Below, piece by piece: positions 24,401 through 36,949 of a DNA stretch of 64,000 nucleotides. Numbering within the stretch: the stretch's first letter is position 1; every line of letters begins with the position of its first letter. A program made the position numbers and the translations under genes. Source of the DNA: Mansonella perstans (taxonomy: Eukaryota > Nematoda > Chromadorea > Rhabditida > Onchocercidae); assembly GCA_037074765.1 (NCBI GenBank), contig JBAMDO010000236.1, positions 18,254 to 82,253 of the forward strand. Direction: 5' to 3'. The notes below the pieces were generated by a model, which made no database searches, had not been told where the DNA came from, and was given only the letters and a program-made list of their open reading frames with translations.

Positions 24401-26090
24401 ATTTTGTTTAATTTCCGGTGAATACTGAAATCATTTCTAAAATACATCCAATATTTAGGGCTGCAAATTATTGCATTTAATTTAATTTATTACTTCCTTT
24501 CGTTCATCAAATTAATTTGTTATTTGTATAGCAAACTTATTTGTTTGTTTGTTTGGTTAAATGTCGTGTATGACATTTGTTTCTGGGTTATTGTTGTATT
24601 GTTTGATGATGAATAGAACACTAATTATGATTATTATTGTGTGTGACAAACATTGCTTTATTGTTTAATAAAGAACGACTGTTCCACTATGTAAATGATT
24701 TTCAATGTGGCAACAATTGAAGGAGAAGGACCGGAAAAAATGTGATTTTGTTAAGGAGCTGATTGAAGTTCTGTTTAAATAGGAAGATGAAAATGCTGCA
24801 TTTACTATTCTTTCATTCATTCATATTTACTTTTAAAACTGAAAATATCAAACTTTGCAATGTTGTTTTTGCATTAATATTGAATAAATTTCTTAATTAT
24901 AAGTAGAGTCAAAGAGAAAATTGTGTATTTTCAATTATTATGTTGTATTGAAAGTATTGCTAACTGCTAATGGATGAATGATTGGAAAAATTGGAAAAAG
25001 AAGAAATAAAAGATTTGCATGTTAGGAAAAGGAAAAGTGATTTTAGCGAATATAAAATCATTGATATTCGAATTAAATGAGCTTATGGTAATTGATGACA
25101 AGTTAAATTTGCCAGATTAGACAGAGTGTTGCTTTTATTTCCAAACTATTCATTTTTACCTCTAACTTGTTACGGCGAAAAAAATTAGTTACAAATAACG
25201 CGAATAGATGAAAAGAAACTGTAATCTTGATAAGGAATTTGTATTTCAAAATAAAAATGAAATTTTTAATTGTGGAATGCAATTATTCGCGATGCCTTTG
25301 TAGATATAATATACGGTTATTTTCACTTATTTCACTTTTTTACGGTAAATTAAATTTCGAAATTTTTTCACACGAATAAAAATACTTAAGATATCGTTTG
25401 ACGATTTTTTATCAATAAATTTGGAATTAATTTTGTTGAAATTATTGTTAAAATGAAAATAGAATTTGAATTACATTTAAACGATCTATGGAGATCATTG
25501 CTCTTGTGCATATATCTTTTAACCCGGCATAATTATCGCTCAAGTTCATTAAGGATGAAAATTTTGTCATATTTCTTTGTGTTTTTAAAAACACTCAAAA
25601 TAAAGTGAGTAAAATTTGCAAGAATTCAAATAAATTCAAACTTGATCTTAAGCCGCACAAACACATGATGTTCAACAAATTTAATCAAACCAATTACCGC
25701 TCCGTTGTCCGGAATAAACAGAACGATAAGAGTGGCCATAGGACAAATTAGCATAACGATTCATAAGTAATGATTTATTGTGAAGAAGAGAAAAGCACCA
25801 TCATCATCATCATCATCATCATGTTGTTGTATAAATGGTGATTGGTTTTGGATATTTCATGTTTATCTTAGCCCTTTAGCAAAGTGTTGTCCAAAATTCA
25901 CGACGGGGAGCCTATTCTTTTAAAGTGTCTGTTTCATCATCTGTCATTGGTGGTCAGCAAATGATTGGCAAATTCTTCATTGTAGTAAAAGGCCGATGAC
26001 TGATTTATTAATTTTACTTCAAATCATTTTTTAATAAAATAATTTTAAAATTTTTTAACAATTTTTATTGTCCTGCGTACCCTTGATCTT
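21496..26090. other. Gene-free 4.6 kb downstream of HNRNPM-like gene
   Basis: AT-rich. It holds the HNRNPM-like 3' flank, with an AATAAA near 21660 as a likely poly(A) signal, scattered T runs and a (CAT)n tract at 25798-25822. Open frames here are short, lack good starts and have low-complexity composition. I see no gene or structured RNA. Confidence 0.5.
25798..25822. repeat. (CAT)n microsatellite
   Basis: About eight uninterrupted CAT/ATC units in intergenic DNA. Confidence 0.9.
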
Positions 26091-26160
26091 TTGATCCAAC
26101 TATTATTATTACAGTCATTACAGCCATTACAGTCATTACTATTACCAATGTTATCATTGT

Positions 26161-26186
26161 TAATATCATTATTATTTTTGTTACTA

Positions 26187-26242
<56 letters not shown>

Positions 26243-26289
26243 GTTATTATTATTATTTTTATTACTATTATTATTATTATTTATTATTA

Positions 26290-26332
<43 letters not shown>

Positions 26333-26430
26333 ATTGCTATCATTATTATTATTATTATTATTATTATTTTATTATTGTTATTATTATTATTATTGCTATA
26401 TTATTATTATTGCTATTATTAATATTGCTA

Positions 26431-26484
<54 letters not shown>

Positions 26485-26515
26485 CTGTTTCTATTATTAT
26501 TAATATAATTAATAC
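26161..26515. repeat. Long (ATT)n microsatellite block
   Basis: About 350 bp, mostly ATT units with occasional GTT, TATT or ATC interruptions. The translated leucine/isoleucine frame across it is an artefact of the repeat. Confidence 0.95.
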
Positions 26516-26594
26516 CATTATTGTTTTTTATTTTATTTTATCATTGATCAGATTTTGGACGAATTTACACAAATGTAATAGAAATCATTAATAT

Positions 26595-26617
26595 GGGGGG
26601 AGGGAGGAGGGGGAGGG
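26595..26617 (+). other. G-quadruplex-like G-rich tract
   Basis: Four G runs of 6, 3, 5 and 3, separated by A, AGGA and A, lie in otherwise AT-rich DNA just past the ATT block. This fits the G3+N1-7 pattern for intramolecular G-quadruplexes. Confidence 0.5.
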
Positions 26618-26660
26618 TTCAAAAATAGCAATAAATCAGAAATAGATTACGATAATTATC

Positions 26661-26840
26661 ATCATTGATGAAAATGACAATTGGAATTACAAATAGTTGT
26701 TAAAATTTATCATATAGCTTCATTACCATTATTCACTGCTACGCTTGAACTTTGACCCCTTGGTAATAGCATCACATATGTATTGTCTAAGAAACTCAAT
26801 ATAATAATAATTAATAATGTGATAAAAACAGTATGCCACC

Positions 26841-26841
<1 letters not shown>
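26661..26841 (+). repeat. Dispersed noncoding repeat, copy A
   Basis: About 180 bp that recur in the same orientation at 30644-30818, with most positions matching by eye. Shared blocks include TTGGAATTACAAATAGTTGT, CATATGTATTGTCTAAGAA and TTAATAATGTGATAAAAACA. This copy sits between two ATT microsatellites. It has no open frame of note. Confidence 0.85.
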
Positions 26842-26874
<33 letters not shown>

Positions 26875-26933
26875 GTTATTATTATTACTATTATTGTTTT
26901 TATTATTGTTATTATTTTTATTATTATTATCGT
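26842..26933. repeat. Second (ATT)n microsatellite
   Basis: About 90 bp of ATT units with GTT interruptions, directly following repeat copy A. Confidence 0.9.
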
Positions 26934-28293
26934 TATGATCATATCGTAGCAAATGTCAGACACTGAAAGTTTAATCTTTTTTGGCGGTAGTTTTAACAAA
27001 AGTAATAAAATCAGTGTTATAAATGGAAAATGACCAAATTTCCGTCGTCCCTAAATTCAATTAAATTGTAATTTCCATTAACCGTTGACCCAACCTTCAA
27101 TCTATTAATTTTTTGTTGTTTTTCTATTAAAGCAGAAACCAGGTATGGTAAGCTGAATTTTTCGGCTAACAAGGAATTTTAGACAAAAAATGATTCAATT
27201 GATGACGTAATGAGCAATTACTAAATTTTAATATTTCAAGTTTAATTAAGTAAACCTACGAAAAATAGCATTTCATTTATTTTTTTTCCGATTTGCTTAA
27301 GCTTCAATGTGTTATGCACATATGCTAGATCTGTATTGCCCATCAAAACTCTACAAGAGTATTTAGTTACAATTTTAGTTTAAATTTGAGTACTTAATTT
27401 TGCACTTTGTTTTTCTGTCGCAGCATTTATAAGATTTCATGTAAGATTAATGAATATCATCAATAAATATTAAACAAATGAATTCTCTTCAAACTTTTTA
27501 ACTGTTTGTGATCTAAATTTTGCTCCAAATTAAAAGTTCATTTATAAATATATATTTGGAATATAATTGAAATTGCATATAATTGAAAATAATTTGCATC
27601 TAATATAACTGAAAATTTTAATTAATACAACTGAAACGAGTTATTCAAATATTTATTTACTTAATTAAACAACATAAATTACACAAAACTTTTAATCATT
27701 CTTATCAATTATTTATCTTAAATTTAGCCTGATTCGTTGTGCTGAAAAATTTCATCGTGTCACATAATTGGAGCCCCAGCCCCGCCTCAGAACTTTATAC
27801 TCTTTCATCATCAACATTATCAATCACATCGCTGTCATCATCACCATCATCACCATCATCATTATCATCATCATCATCATCGTCATCATTACGATCGGCA
27901 AAAAAGCAATACATTCGAGTATTGTTGTTGAAAGTGTACTGATGACATTTTTTTTTCTATCAGTTTTTTTAACTTCATGTTGATAATGAATTCAAGTCAT
28001 TTTGCAAATTCTTTCTCATTTGCAAATTTAGAAGATATTTTTAAACTCATTTCAGTGACAAAGTGGTGGTGGGACCATAAGGTGAGGAAGTCACGAAGTG
28101 TTCGACATTTGCAAATGAAAGAAAATTTATCATTTGCAATTTTAATATGAATACTATTTCAGTAACTGGCTAAGTGATTATGTTACTATAGTAGATATAT
28201 ATAATTTGATAAACCTATATATAAATTACGCTACGGATCGAGAAATATTTCAAGCGTAAATATTCGGAACAATCCCGAGAAATCTGAAAAAAG
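26934..28293. other. Upstream region of the forkhead gene
   Basis: About 1.4 kb of AT-rich DNA with an (ATC)n tract at 27835-27889. It should contain the forkhead promoter, but I recognise no specific element. Confidence 0.45.
27835..27889. repeat. (ATC)n imperfect microsatellite
   Basis: About 55 bp of ATC/ACC/ATT units about 400 bp upstream of the forkhead start codon. Confidence 0.85.
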
Positions 28294-30012
28294 ATGGATT
28301 TATTTGGTTTCGGAGATTTTTGGCCTTATTCGGCTCCAATATTATTACCAGAAATAGGACATTGCAATTATGATCTTTATCATAATTATCATTATCCACA
28401 AAGACGGCAGCATAAACATCATCATCAGCAGCAGCATCATCAATCGAAATCTCAACCATCATACATTGGTCTTATTGCAATGGCAATTCTAAGTTCTCGA
28501 GACCAAAAAATGGTACTTTCCGAGGTTTACCAATGGATTACCGATAATTATCCGTATTTTCGGACACGTGCTGTTGGATGGCGAAATTCAATCAGGCATA
28601 ATTTAAGCCTAAATGATTGCTTCATTAAAGTTGGTCGATCAGCAAATGGAAAGGTAAAAAAACAGATGCATAAACAATTTGACGAAGTTACACGCTTAAT
28701 TGGATTGTCATTAAAAAGAGCCAGATTGTACAAAATGGAATGGTTAAATTATATTTGATCCAATAAAATTTTCATTTTTCAAATGATCTTTCACCTTTGT
28801 TCCATTCTTTCATTCTTTTTTGTTTCTAAAGGGTCATTATTGGACAATTCATCCGGCAAACTTGGATGATTTCAAAAAGGGAGATTTTCGACGACGTCGT
28901 GCTCAACGAAAGGTTTTATAGATTATTCGTACTTTGTTTTTTTGTTTGTTCACTTCAAAAATCATGATAATTTTTCATTTACAAGTAATTATTCGTGCTT
29001 TTTGAAAAAAAGGATGAGTAATTACTTTCCAAGTATTTTTTTGAATATCAAAATTGATCATTTATTAGGCATGATAAATCATATATTACTTACTTTGCTA
29101 CAAAACAAACAAAATATTGAAAATAGTTTTATGTAAAATTAATATGAAATGAAATATGAAAAAAGAAGAAAAAAATGCAAGAAAAGATTGCGTGCAAAAT
29201 TAATTTAAGAATATACAAGAAGAGATATGAATTAGATTAAATTTGTTGCCTTCTGGATAACCAAAAAAATTAAATTAACTCGAAGTGAAAACGTTTCCTC
29301 TGAAAATTTCAAAACTTAACAAATTATGAAAGTTTAAAAGAATTGCATAAACGAATATTGATTAAGACTAGCTAGTTTAGATGCTTAACTTTTTTGCTAT
29401 TTTTGTTAGAAATACCACTTTAGTGATGAAGCGGTTAAGTGAGTTCGTTTAGTCAAATTTTTATTGTTAATTTTAGCTTAAATTTAGCATACCAGCTAAT
29501 GACATATGTTTAACAAATAATAACAACCATAAAAGGCATAGATATTACTTTAAATAATTTAACGGTTAATACCATCTTGATTTTAAGTCATTTATACTGA
29601 TCCAATAACTGGATCAATAATTCCCACTACTTGAACAAAAAAAACTACTATTAACTCTTAAAATAAAAATTTAAAATAAAATTTTGTGTAATCCATCTAA
29701 TTTAATATTGTGATAATAACGTGCATATGACTGATTTGATTATATTATCAGATTTCATTTAAATTTTCGAAAAAAATCAAAAAATTTCAGGTACGACGTC
29801 ATATGGGTTTAACGGTAAATGAGAATGAATGCTCTGATGATAGTCCAATTAATACGCCAATACCAGTGAAGAAATCATTTACAATTGAATCCATTTTACA
29901 GCCAGAATTTCCTCAACAACCGTTATTACCATTAATGCATACTCTTTTGCCTCTACCTCTGCAGTATCATTTGTACAGTAATTATTTTTATGCGAATAAT
30001 ATTAATAAATGA
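28294..30012 (+). CDS. Forkhead transcription factor, FoxQ2 class
   Basis: DNA-binding transcription factor of 220 residues. FoxQ2 genes act in anterior and neural patterning in many animals; the role in this worm is not shown. Three exons: 28294-28653, 28832-28912 and 29791-30012. After a His/Gln-rich stretch (residues 39-50), the forkhead domain runs from about 54 to 150: [40 protein letters not shown] (recognition helix), [19 protein letters not shown]. It continues with the tail [20 protein letters not shown], which is the mark of FoxQ2. FTIESIL at 177-183 fits an EH1 motif, which recruits Groucho-type co-repressors. The second donor, AAG/GTTTTA, is weak but the join gives the conserved RKVRRHMGL. 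Reading on through intron 1 stays open for 35 codons and would remove wing 2 of the domain. The gene stands alone in a gene-poor region between two copies of a repeat. Confidence 0.92.
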
Positions 30013-30643
30013 AAAGTTGTTAAAAATAAAAATAAAACCTAAAAAGGAATTTCATAACACATTCTCATTGATCGAAAAGTTCCGCACTCTTTCTTCTATC
30101 TCCTATAAACAAAATATTGATTGGAACTTCGTTATTTTTGAATTCTCCCCTTGAATCAGAGTGCAGAACTTTAAAACATTTTATGTTCTGAGAACGATTG
30201 CAGAAAACAAAAAAGCTGTAGCATATATGCTAATCATTTCATATTTTACATTTTAAAAATAAAAGGCAACCATGTGATAATTGCCTTATGCGCAGCCTGT
30301 CAATAAATAGTAATAAATTTCCTAAATTCCTGTAGCGGTAAAATATGATTCAGTTCTTATCTTAATAAATTATAATCGATTGCAATTATGAATTATGATT
30401 CATTTCTTGTTACGGTAAATCACGAATCACCATTTGCCAAATAAATTTTGATCTATTATTATTATGTGTCGTTACAAAATTTTCATAGCATTCCAATTTT
30501 TTTAATCGATAATGATTATTCCATGCAAATTCAGCATTATCTATCATTCTTATTTTCTGTATGCTGCAAATCCTTGTCACAATAAATCATTGTAATACCT
30601 TTTGTTACAATTGCTACGATTGATAATAATAATCTTGATTTTT

Positions 30644-30818
30644 ATCATTGATAAAAACGACAGTTGGAATTACAAATAGTTGTTAAGATTTGTCATATAA
30701 CTTCATTACCATTATTTGTTTGAATTTTGACTTCTTGATAATTGGCATTACATATGTATTGTCTAAGAAGCTCAATATAATAATAATTAATAATGTGATA
30801 AAAACAGTATGACACCAA
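30644..30818 (+). repeat. Dispersed noncoding repeat, copy B
   Basis: Second copy of the element at 26661-26841, same orientation, about 4 kb downstream, on the other side of the forkhead gene. It differs by scattered substitutions and a few small indels, mostly in the middle third. Confidence 0.85.
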
Positions 30819-31782
30819 TATTATGTTGGTGATAATAGCAATGATAATGATAATGAAATGACAATAGTACTAATAAAGTAATAGCAATACGAGTAATTAA
30901 TAATTATTATTAATAATTAAGAGAGAGAGGAAGACTTGAAATAACTTAGTGTACAACAAATCAGTAACATCGTAACAGTTGAGTTCATAATAAATGCCGA
31001 TTGCATAAGTTGTTTACAGAAAGTTTTCTCAAAATTTCATATAAACAAATGAAATTGCCGGATTTTGAGAACAATTTGCGTTTTAAAAATTTGAAAATAT
31101 CCGAAATAGCAGAGGCAATGAAATTAGCTAACTCGCTTAAATGAATGTATTTGATGCACAGGTATTAGAAAGTTCAAAGACGTATAAGTATATGTGTATT
31201 GTATTACTAATACAACCTATCTTTAGAATGATAAAAAACCAAAGCAAGAATTAGTTAACGACTGTAAAATGGGAATTCGATAAATTTTAATTTAAAACGC
31301 TTAAATAAAATTAAAAAAGTATTGAAAATTTTCCATTTGTAAAATTCCTCATGAAATTTGGATGCAACACACATTGGGATCTATTTGGTATCACGTCATG
31401 AGAAATGAATAATTCAATTCATTTCAGAATTTATATTCGATACTGAAAGCAAGTGGAAGTGAAGAATGATTGGATTGAATCGAAAATTTCTAAATGCCCT
31501 CCATTTTATTTTTTATTATTTGAAGAAAATCTCAAAAAACACCCAAGAACTTCATTCACTTCCTCTTCATAAAATCCAAAAAATTAAAAGGGAATTCATA
31601 GAAGAAAAAGATAGAATAATTAATTAATTTATTGTTTTTAACAAGGCAACTCATTTGTTAATATTAACTAATTGTTTTGTTTAACTGCTTTTTGTTTGCT
31701 ATCATTGTTTACCACTCTAATTTACTCCATTTTCACTGTTTCGAACAAAAAATGTTTATGTTGAGCGACGTTTCAAATGGGT

Positions 31783-32123
31783 AAAAAATTTACTACACAA
31801 CTGTTTACTTGATGTGTAATTTTTGCCCAACGCTTATATAATAAGTAACTGTCAAACGCAATGCTTTAACATTGAAATAAGTTTTCTAAACAATATATTC
31901 GTGAATTTTAACATGGCTATAAAAAATTTACTACACAACTGTTTACTTGATGTGTAATTTTTGCCCAACGCTTATATAATAAGTAACTGTCAAACGCAAT
32001 GCTTTAACATTGAAATAAGTTTTCTAAACAATATATTCGTGAATTTTAACATGCTATAAAAAATTTACTACACAACTGTTTACTTGATGTGTAATTTTTG
32101 CCCAACGCTTATATAATAAGTAG
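31783..32123. repeat. Tandem array of a 137-138 bp unit, about 2.5 copies
   Basis: Copies begin at about 31783, 31921 and 32058, each with TTTACTACACAACTGTTTAC followed by GCCCAACGCTTATATAATAA. Copies 1 and 2 are almost identical. The third is partial and its junction lacks one G. The high identity implies recent duplication. Confidence 0.92.
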
Positions 32124-35100
32124 AAAATGTGAAATTTAACACTATGACATTTTATTTATCAAATAACTTCCCTTTTTCGTTTTCCCTAATTGATTAACTA
32201 AACTGTTGACGTAATTTGTTTGAATGTTCTCTGATAATTTCCAAGTAATCTTGGTTAGACTTCTTTACTCCGAACTTTTGAAACATATATTTAATGTGCA
32301 ATAATAATGCAAGTGATGGAAGCAAAGAACTGTGTAAATTGGACCAAACACTCTGTTAGTGCTAGCAAGCCTACAAATACTGCAAGTAACAAACGTTGCT
32401 TCATCGCACACTGCAAAATGACAAATTTTTTTCCTTTCTTGCAACAAAATTAAAGAAAGCAGAAAATAAACAAGGAAAGGTCAAATATTAAAATTGTTTT
32501 TCAAAAAAAGATCGCCAATTAGCACTTCGTTCGCTTCGTTTCATTTCGTTGGAAAAAAGAGAAGAAAAGCAAAAGGAAAGAAAAAACTTTTGAAAGTGCC
32601 AATTTTTTCAGTTTTACTAATTACAGCACACAGCTCCGTTACTCGTCCTTTCCTCTTTCATGTCTTCTTCGATTTATTTTTAGTTTTTTCGAAACACACT
32701 TCATTATTTACATTGATAATTAATTAATTAATTAGTTGTTGGGTAATTTAAAGTAATGTGCCATGAATGATGTTGATAATGATGTATATATTTTAAAATT
32801 GCATATCTCAAAATAAGTAAAAAATTAATTAAATGGATGAATGAGAAAATTTGGGAATTTCGAACTTCAAATATTTGTGAAAAATAATAATTTCACATCA
32901 CTAAAATTTTCTTAAAATTGATTTCCAAGACAAGATTTTTACTAAAAACTAATTTATTTGTTTACATTTTTTTGATTTTTTATAGGGAAAGATTCTTTTT
33001 GTTTGTCCTTTGACATCTCTGTTTATTGTTTCTATCGAGAGCAAAAAGCATACTAATTAATCAGTACTTTAAATAAAGAAATAGGACGGAGACTTCATCA
33101 GTAATTAGTTAATTAATGCTTTTGATAACCAAATAGAGCAACAAGGTCAAAATTTTTAGCCCTTATTATTATTGATTGATTGGCACACTAATTCAATTAG
33201 GTTTTGAATGAATTTATGCTTTATTACTATTTTTTGTTGTTTTAAATGATATTTTGCTGATTTGTCAATAATACGTATCGCGGAAGATTTTTTTACTTGA
33301 ACTATGAAAATGGATTTGTACTCTTAATTCGAACATATTTTTGAATCGATATATTAATTTTAGGAAAGCGAAGTTCGGTGTTTTCCTTTGGGTTGTAAAG
33401 GATGGTAATCCGATATAAAAGATCGTTTACCATTGTAAGAATTGAATAACAACGTTCAAAAATTCGGATGAATAATAAATGTAGGAAAACGACAGTATGA
33501 CTTCAATATAAACAAGGTTCCAAGAAATAGGAGAATGTTTGTAGACGAAGTCAAAGTCAGCCAAAAATAATGATTCCATACTCCTTTCAAGGGAGTTTTT
33601 ATATTTTTTGGTTGAACGAAATTAACCAATGACATCAAAGAAAACTGCAAACAAAAAATGTATTAAGGTCATTAAACATGATCTAACAATAATTTTAAAA
33701 GATAGTCTGGTAATGTGGCAAAGTTTTGCAACACACTTTCTAACACTGAATCTTCAAATACTGTTGATAATTTCATGACTGTTCCGAAATAATACAATGC
33801 AAGATCATTTAGCATACATTAGCATTTTGTAGCACACAATTATTTAGATTTTTTCAATTATTTACTTATAATGTATTAATACAAGTTTATACTTATTTAT
33901 TTGTTTGTTTTTATTTTTGCCCAATAAAATTCAACTACTCATTAAAATTCTAATTCTCTTCCATTATGAATACCTTTTGCGCGATTATTTAATCAATAAC
34001 CCATACTTCTAGGAAAACAAAAAAAAAAAGCTTGTATGTTTGGGGTAGGTATATTTCCAATGCTTACCAAATTGGAACAGCGATTTATCCCAGTCATTCC
34101 TTTCTGTTTTTGACAAATTCTGGTTAACACTATTTCCATCATTCATTTCTTAAATTCTGTTTAGCTTCTTTCTTTCTGTTTTAAATTCCTTCCTTCATAT
34201 TCGTTCAAATATTTTAATCTATTATTCAAAAAAATTTGTTAAATTTTTTCTTACGAACAATCAGTAATTTAATAAGAACTGAAAATTATTCAATTAAGCG
34301 ACAAATGAATTAATTAGCGTTTTAATGAAGAAAATTTTTGGAAAAAAGTTTTTTTTAAACTCTTACGGTAAGTTCATTCACCTGGGACTAGATTAATAAG
34401 GTCAATAAAGTGACCATGTGCAACATTAAGTAACAGTGGTAATCGGAGAATTGTCAGCATAATTTTTTCCGGAAAGCGGAAAAAAAAAATTTCTTAAATT
34501 CTGTTTAGCTTGTGTGTGAATTTACCATTTTCCTGAGCAACTTAAGGAAGATCATGTAAATTTCTAAGATAAAACAAGGTTAATATTCCCCAGTTAAGCT
34601 TTCTTGGACAAACATATTGAGGGAAGCATGACAAAAAACAGTGATCACATGTATGCTTTTAAAAAATAAAGAATTTCATGTTTGAAAAAACAAACAAGCA
34701 TTAATTATTTTAAGAAATGGAAACTTGAATATTTTACAACCATTCTTAATATCTTAAATATTTTAATCCAATAATAATCTTTGTTTAAATTTTGTTATTT
34801 AATTGAGTGATAAAAAAGTTATGAATTATGCCTAGAAAACCACAATGGTAATCATAATCCATACAATCAGGAAAATTTGTTTTTAAGGACCGGAAATTTG
34901 TCCTTTTGCCCATTCCCTTGCTTCATTCGAAAATTGTAGGTGAAGTATGAGCTTTTTTCCATGAAGTAATCAATAATTACTACAAATTGATAAGCATTCA
35001 TGAATTTTTATTAATCAGACATTGCAAAACTACCGAATAATTTATTGCAAAATTACCGAAAAATTAATTGTCTAATATAATTAATTGCGGTCGAATTTAG

Positions 35101-36579
35101 TTTAGCAACTAATCTTTGATATTAAAAAATTAGTGTGATAAGAATATTTACAGAAGACACAACTCAGTTAATTGTGGAACAATCTCATTTAATCACAATT
35201 AGCAAAGATTTATATGACGTAATATTTATTTAAATTTTAATTTTTGAGAGTCAAAAAATACTAAGTCGAGTAAATATTCTCAATGGAATAAAGAATATAT
35301 ATATGTATGTATATTATAGAAAAAAACATGAATTCCGAAAATATGGAAAAATGAATTTCCGGAATATACGTATCGCATGTCTTCGATTTTTCAATTCTGG
35401 AAATTCATTTCCATACATTTATCAATTTTTCAGTAGGCATGACAAAAGTTGCTATTAACTACAAGGAAACGCATGTATTGATTTATTTTTAATGTTTTCG
35501 AAAATAATCTCTATTCGTATCCCTTTGACAAATTTAAATTTGATAAAATGAAGGAAATACTAGCAAAGTAGGCAATGTACAGAATGAATGATGGAATTAT
35601 GAAATCCTCGTTTAATTCCGGTATCAAATTTAAAATTTTAGTGGAATAAAACAAAAAAAAAAACGACAAAACAAAAAATATATATGAATCTTTTTTTGTT
35701 TTTAACTATTAAAATGAATCTTTTTTGAATCTTTTTCGGTTTTTAATTATAAAAATTCTTCTTGTCAAGAGTCATCAACTGATTTTTGAACCCCTAAAAT
35801 CAATATAACATCTTAATTGACCAAGAATGTAGAAGGAAGGGTCATAGAAGTGACGAGCTAATTTTTGTTGGTTCAATCCTTTAATTTCCTTTTTTTTTTC
35901 TGTTTCGAAAAAATTTCTTTTCAGCGAGGACTGAAAAGGTTTCCGTTTTTAGCGAAAAGACCGATTCTTTTTATGATTAAATCCCTCCTTCTTCCTTTCT
36001 GATAATTTTATTCAGGACTTTTTTTAAAAATCTGATATTTTAAACACATTTTTCATGGAAAAATTACTTTTATTTAAAAGATAGAACGGAAGTCATTTAT
36101 GTGAGATGTTGGAATACAAAATGCATTCAAAGATGAATGTTGCATTTTCCTTTGAGTCTTCATAACTGATTAATGGATCTGGCTTTATGTTAAATATGTC
36201 ATTTTTTCATATTCATGGATTGTTTATTTATGAAATTGCTGATGATGGAAAAAACAAATTCTTATTAGCAACGCAAATTAAAAGCGCTAATGTTTGATCT
36301 TATCCATTCACATCTTTCAAGGTATTTGATTAACCCATTACTTTTGATTAATCCATTACATAATTACAAATAATTATATTTTTTGTTAGTGATTTCGAAA
36401 GAATGGATCATTTCATATTTTTATAACGCCGATATGCTTATTTTGTATTGCAATTAAATTAATGGATAATCAATATACAATAATAGTTTTCCACATAAAA
36501 AATGGCCATTATCAATCGACTTTTCAACATTTAACAACAACATCAACCTATTGGAAATAATTGCTTGGCTATTGTTATT

Positions 36580-36790
36580 TATAATAATAATAATTACAAT
36601 AATAATAACAATAATAATAATAGTAATAATAATAATAATAGTAATGATAATAATAATAATAATAATAATCAATAATAATAATAATAATAATAACAATAAT
36701 AGAAATAATATTAATGTTGTTGTTTTTATTAACAATAATAATTATTATTGTTATATTATTATTATTACTATTATTATTAAAATTTTTGTT
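36580..36790. repeat. (AAT)n/(ATT)n microsatellite
   Basis: About 200 bp that switches from AAT units to ATT units, about 160 bp upstream of the NTF2-like start codon. The two halves are inverted relative to each other and could form a weak hairpin. Confidence 0.9.
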
Positions 36791-36949
36791 GTTGCGATTG
36801 AAACATAAAAGAATCAGAAATATCGATACATGAAAATGAAGGAAATAATAATACATTTGACTATTGAATGATTACGAAATTCATTGGAACTTTTATCAAA
36901 AAGTAGGCAAAGCCAAACAGCTGCTCGCACCTTTTCGTTTTACACATTC

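Larger units (their letters stand above)
30013..36949. other. Gene-free 6.9 kb between forkhead and NTF2-like genes
   Basis: AT-rich DNA with copy B of the dispersed repeat (30644-30818), the 138-bp tandem array (31783-32123), an AAT microsatellite (36580-36790) and many A/T runs. Open frames at 32265-32447, 32494-32727 and 33456-33650 show no recognisable family and no splice context. I see no gene. Confidence 0.5.

Noticed and set aside
26091..26591. 166-codon Leu/Ile frame
   Set aside because: It is the translation of the ATT microsatellite, with no unique sequence.
28250..28462. 70-codon Asp-rich frame on the minus strand
   Set aside because: It is the shadow of the His/Gln-rich start of the forkhead gene.
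32494..32727. 77-codon frame with a Lys cluster and hydrophobic stretch
   Set aside because: No ATG at its start and no support from splicing or family; the composition follows the local A and T runs.
36454..36856. Ile/Asn/Leu-rich frames on both strands
   Set aside because: They are translations of the AAT/ATT microsatellite.
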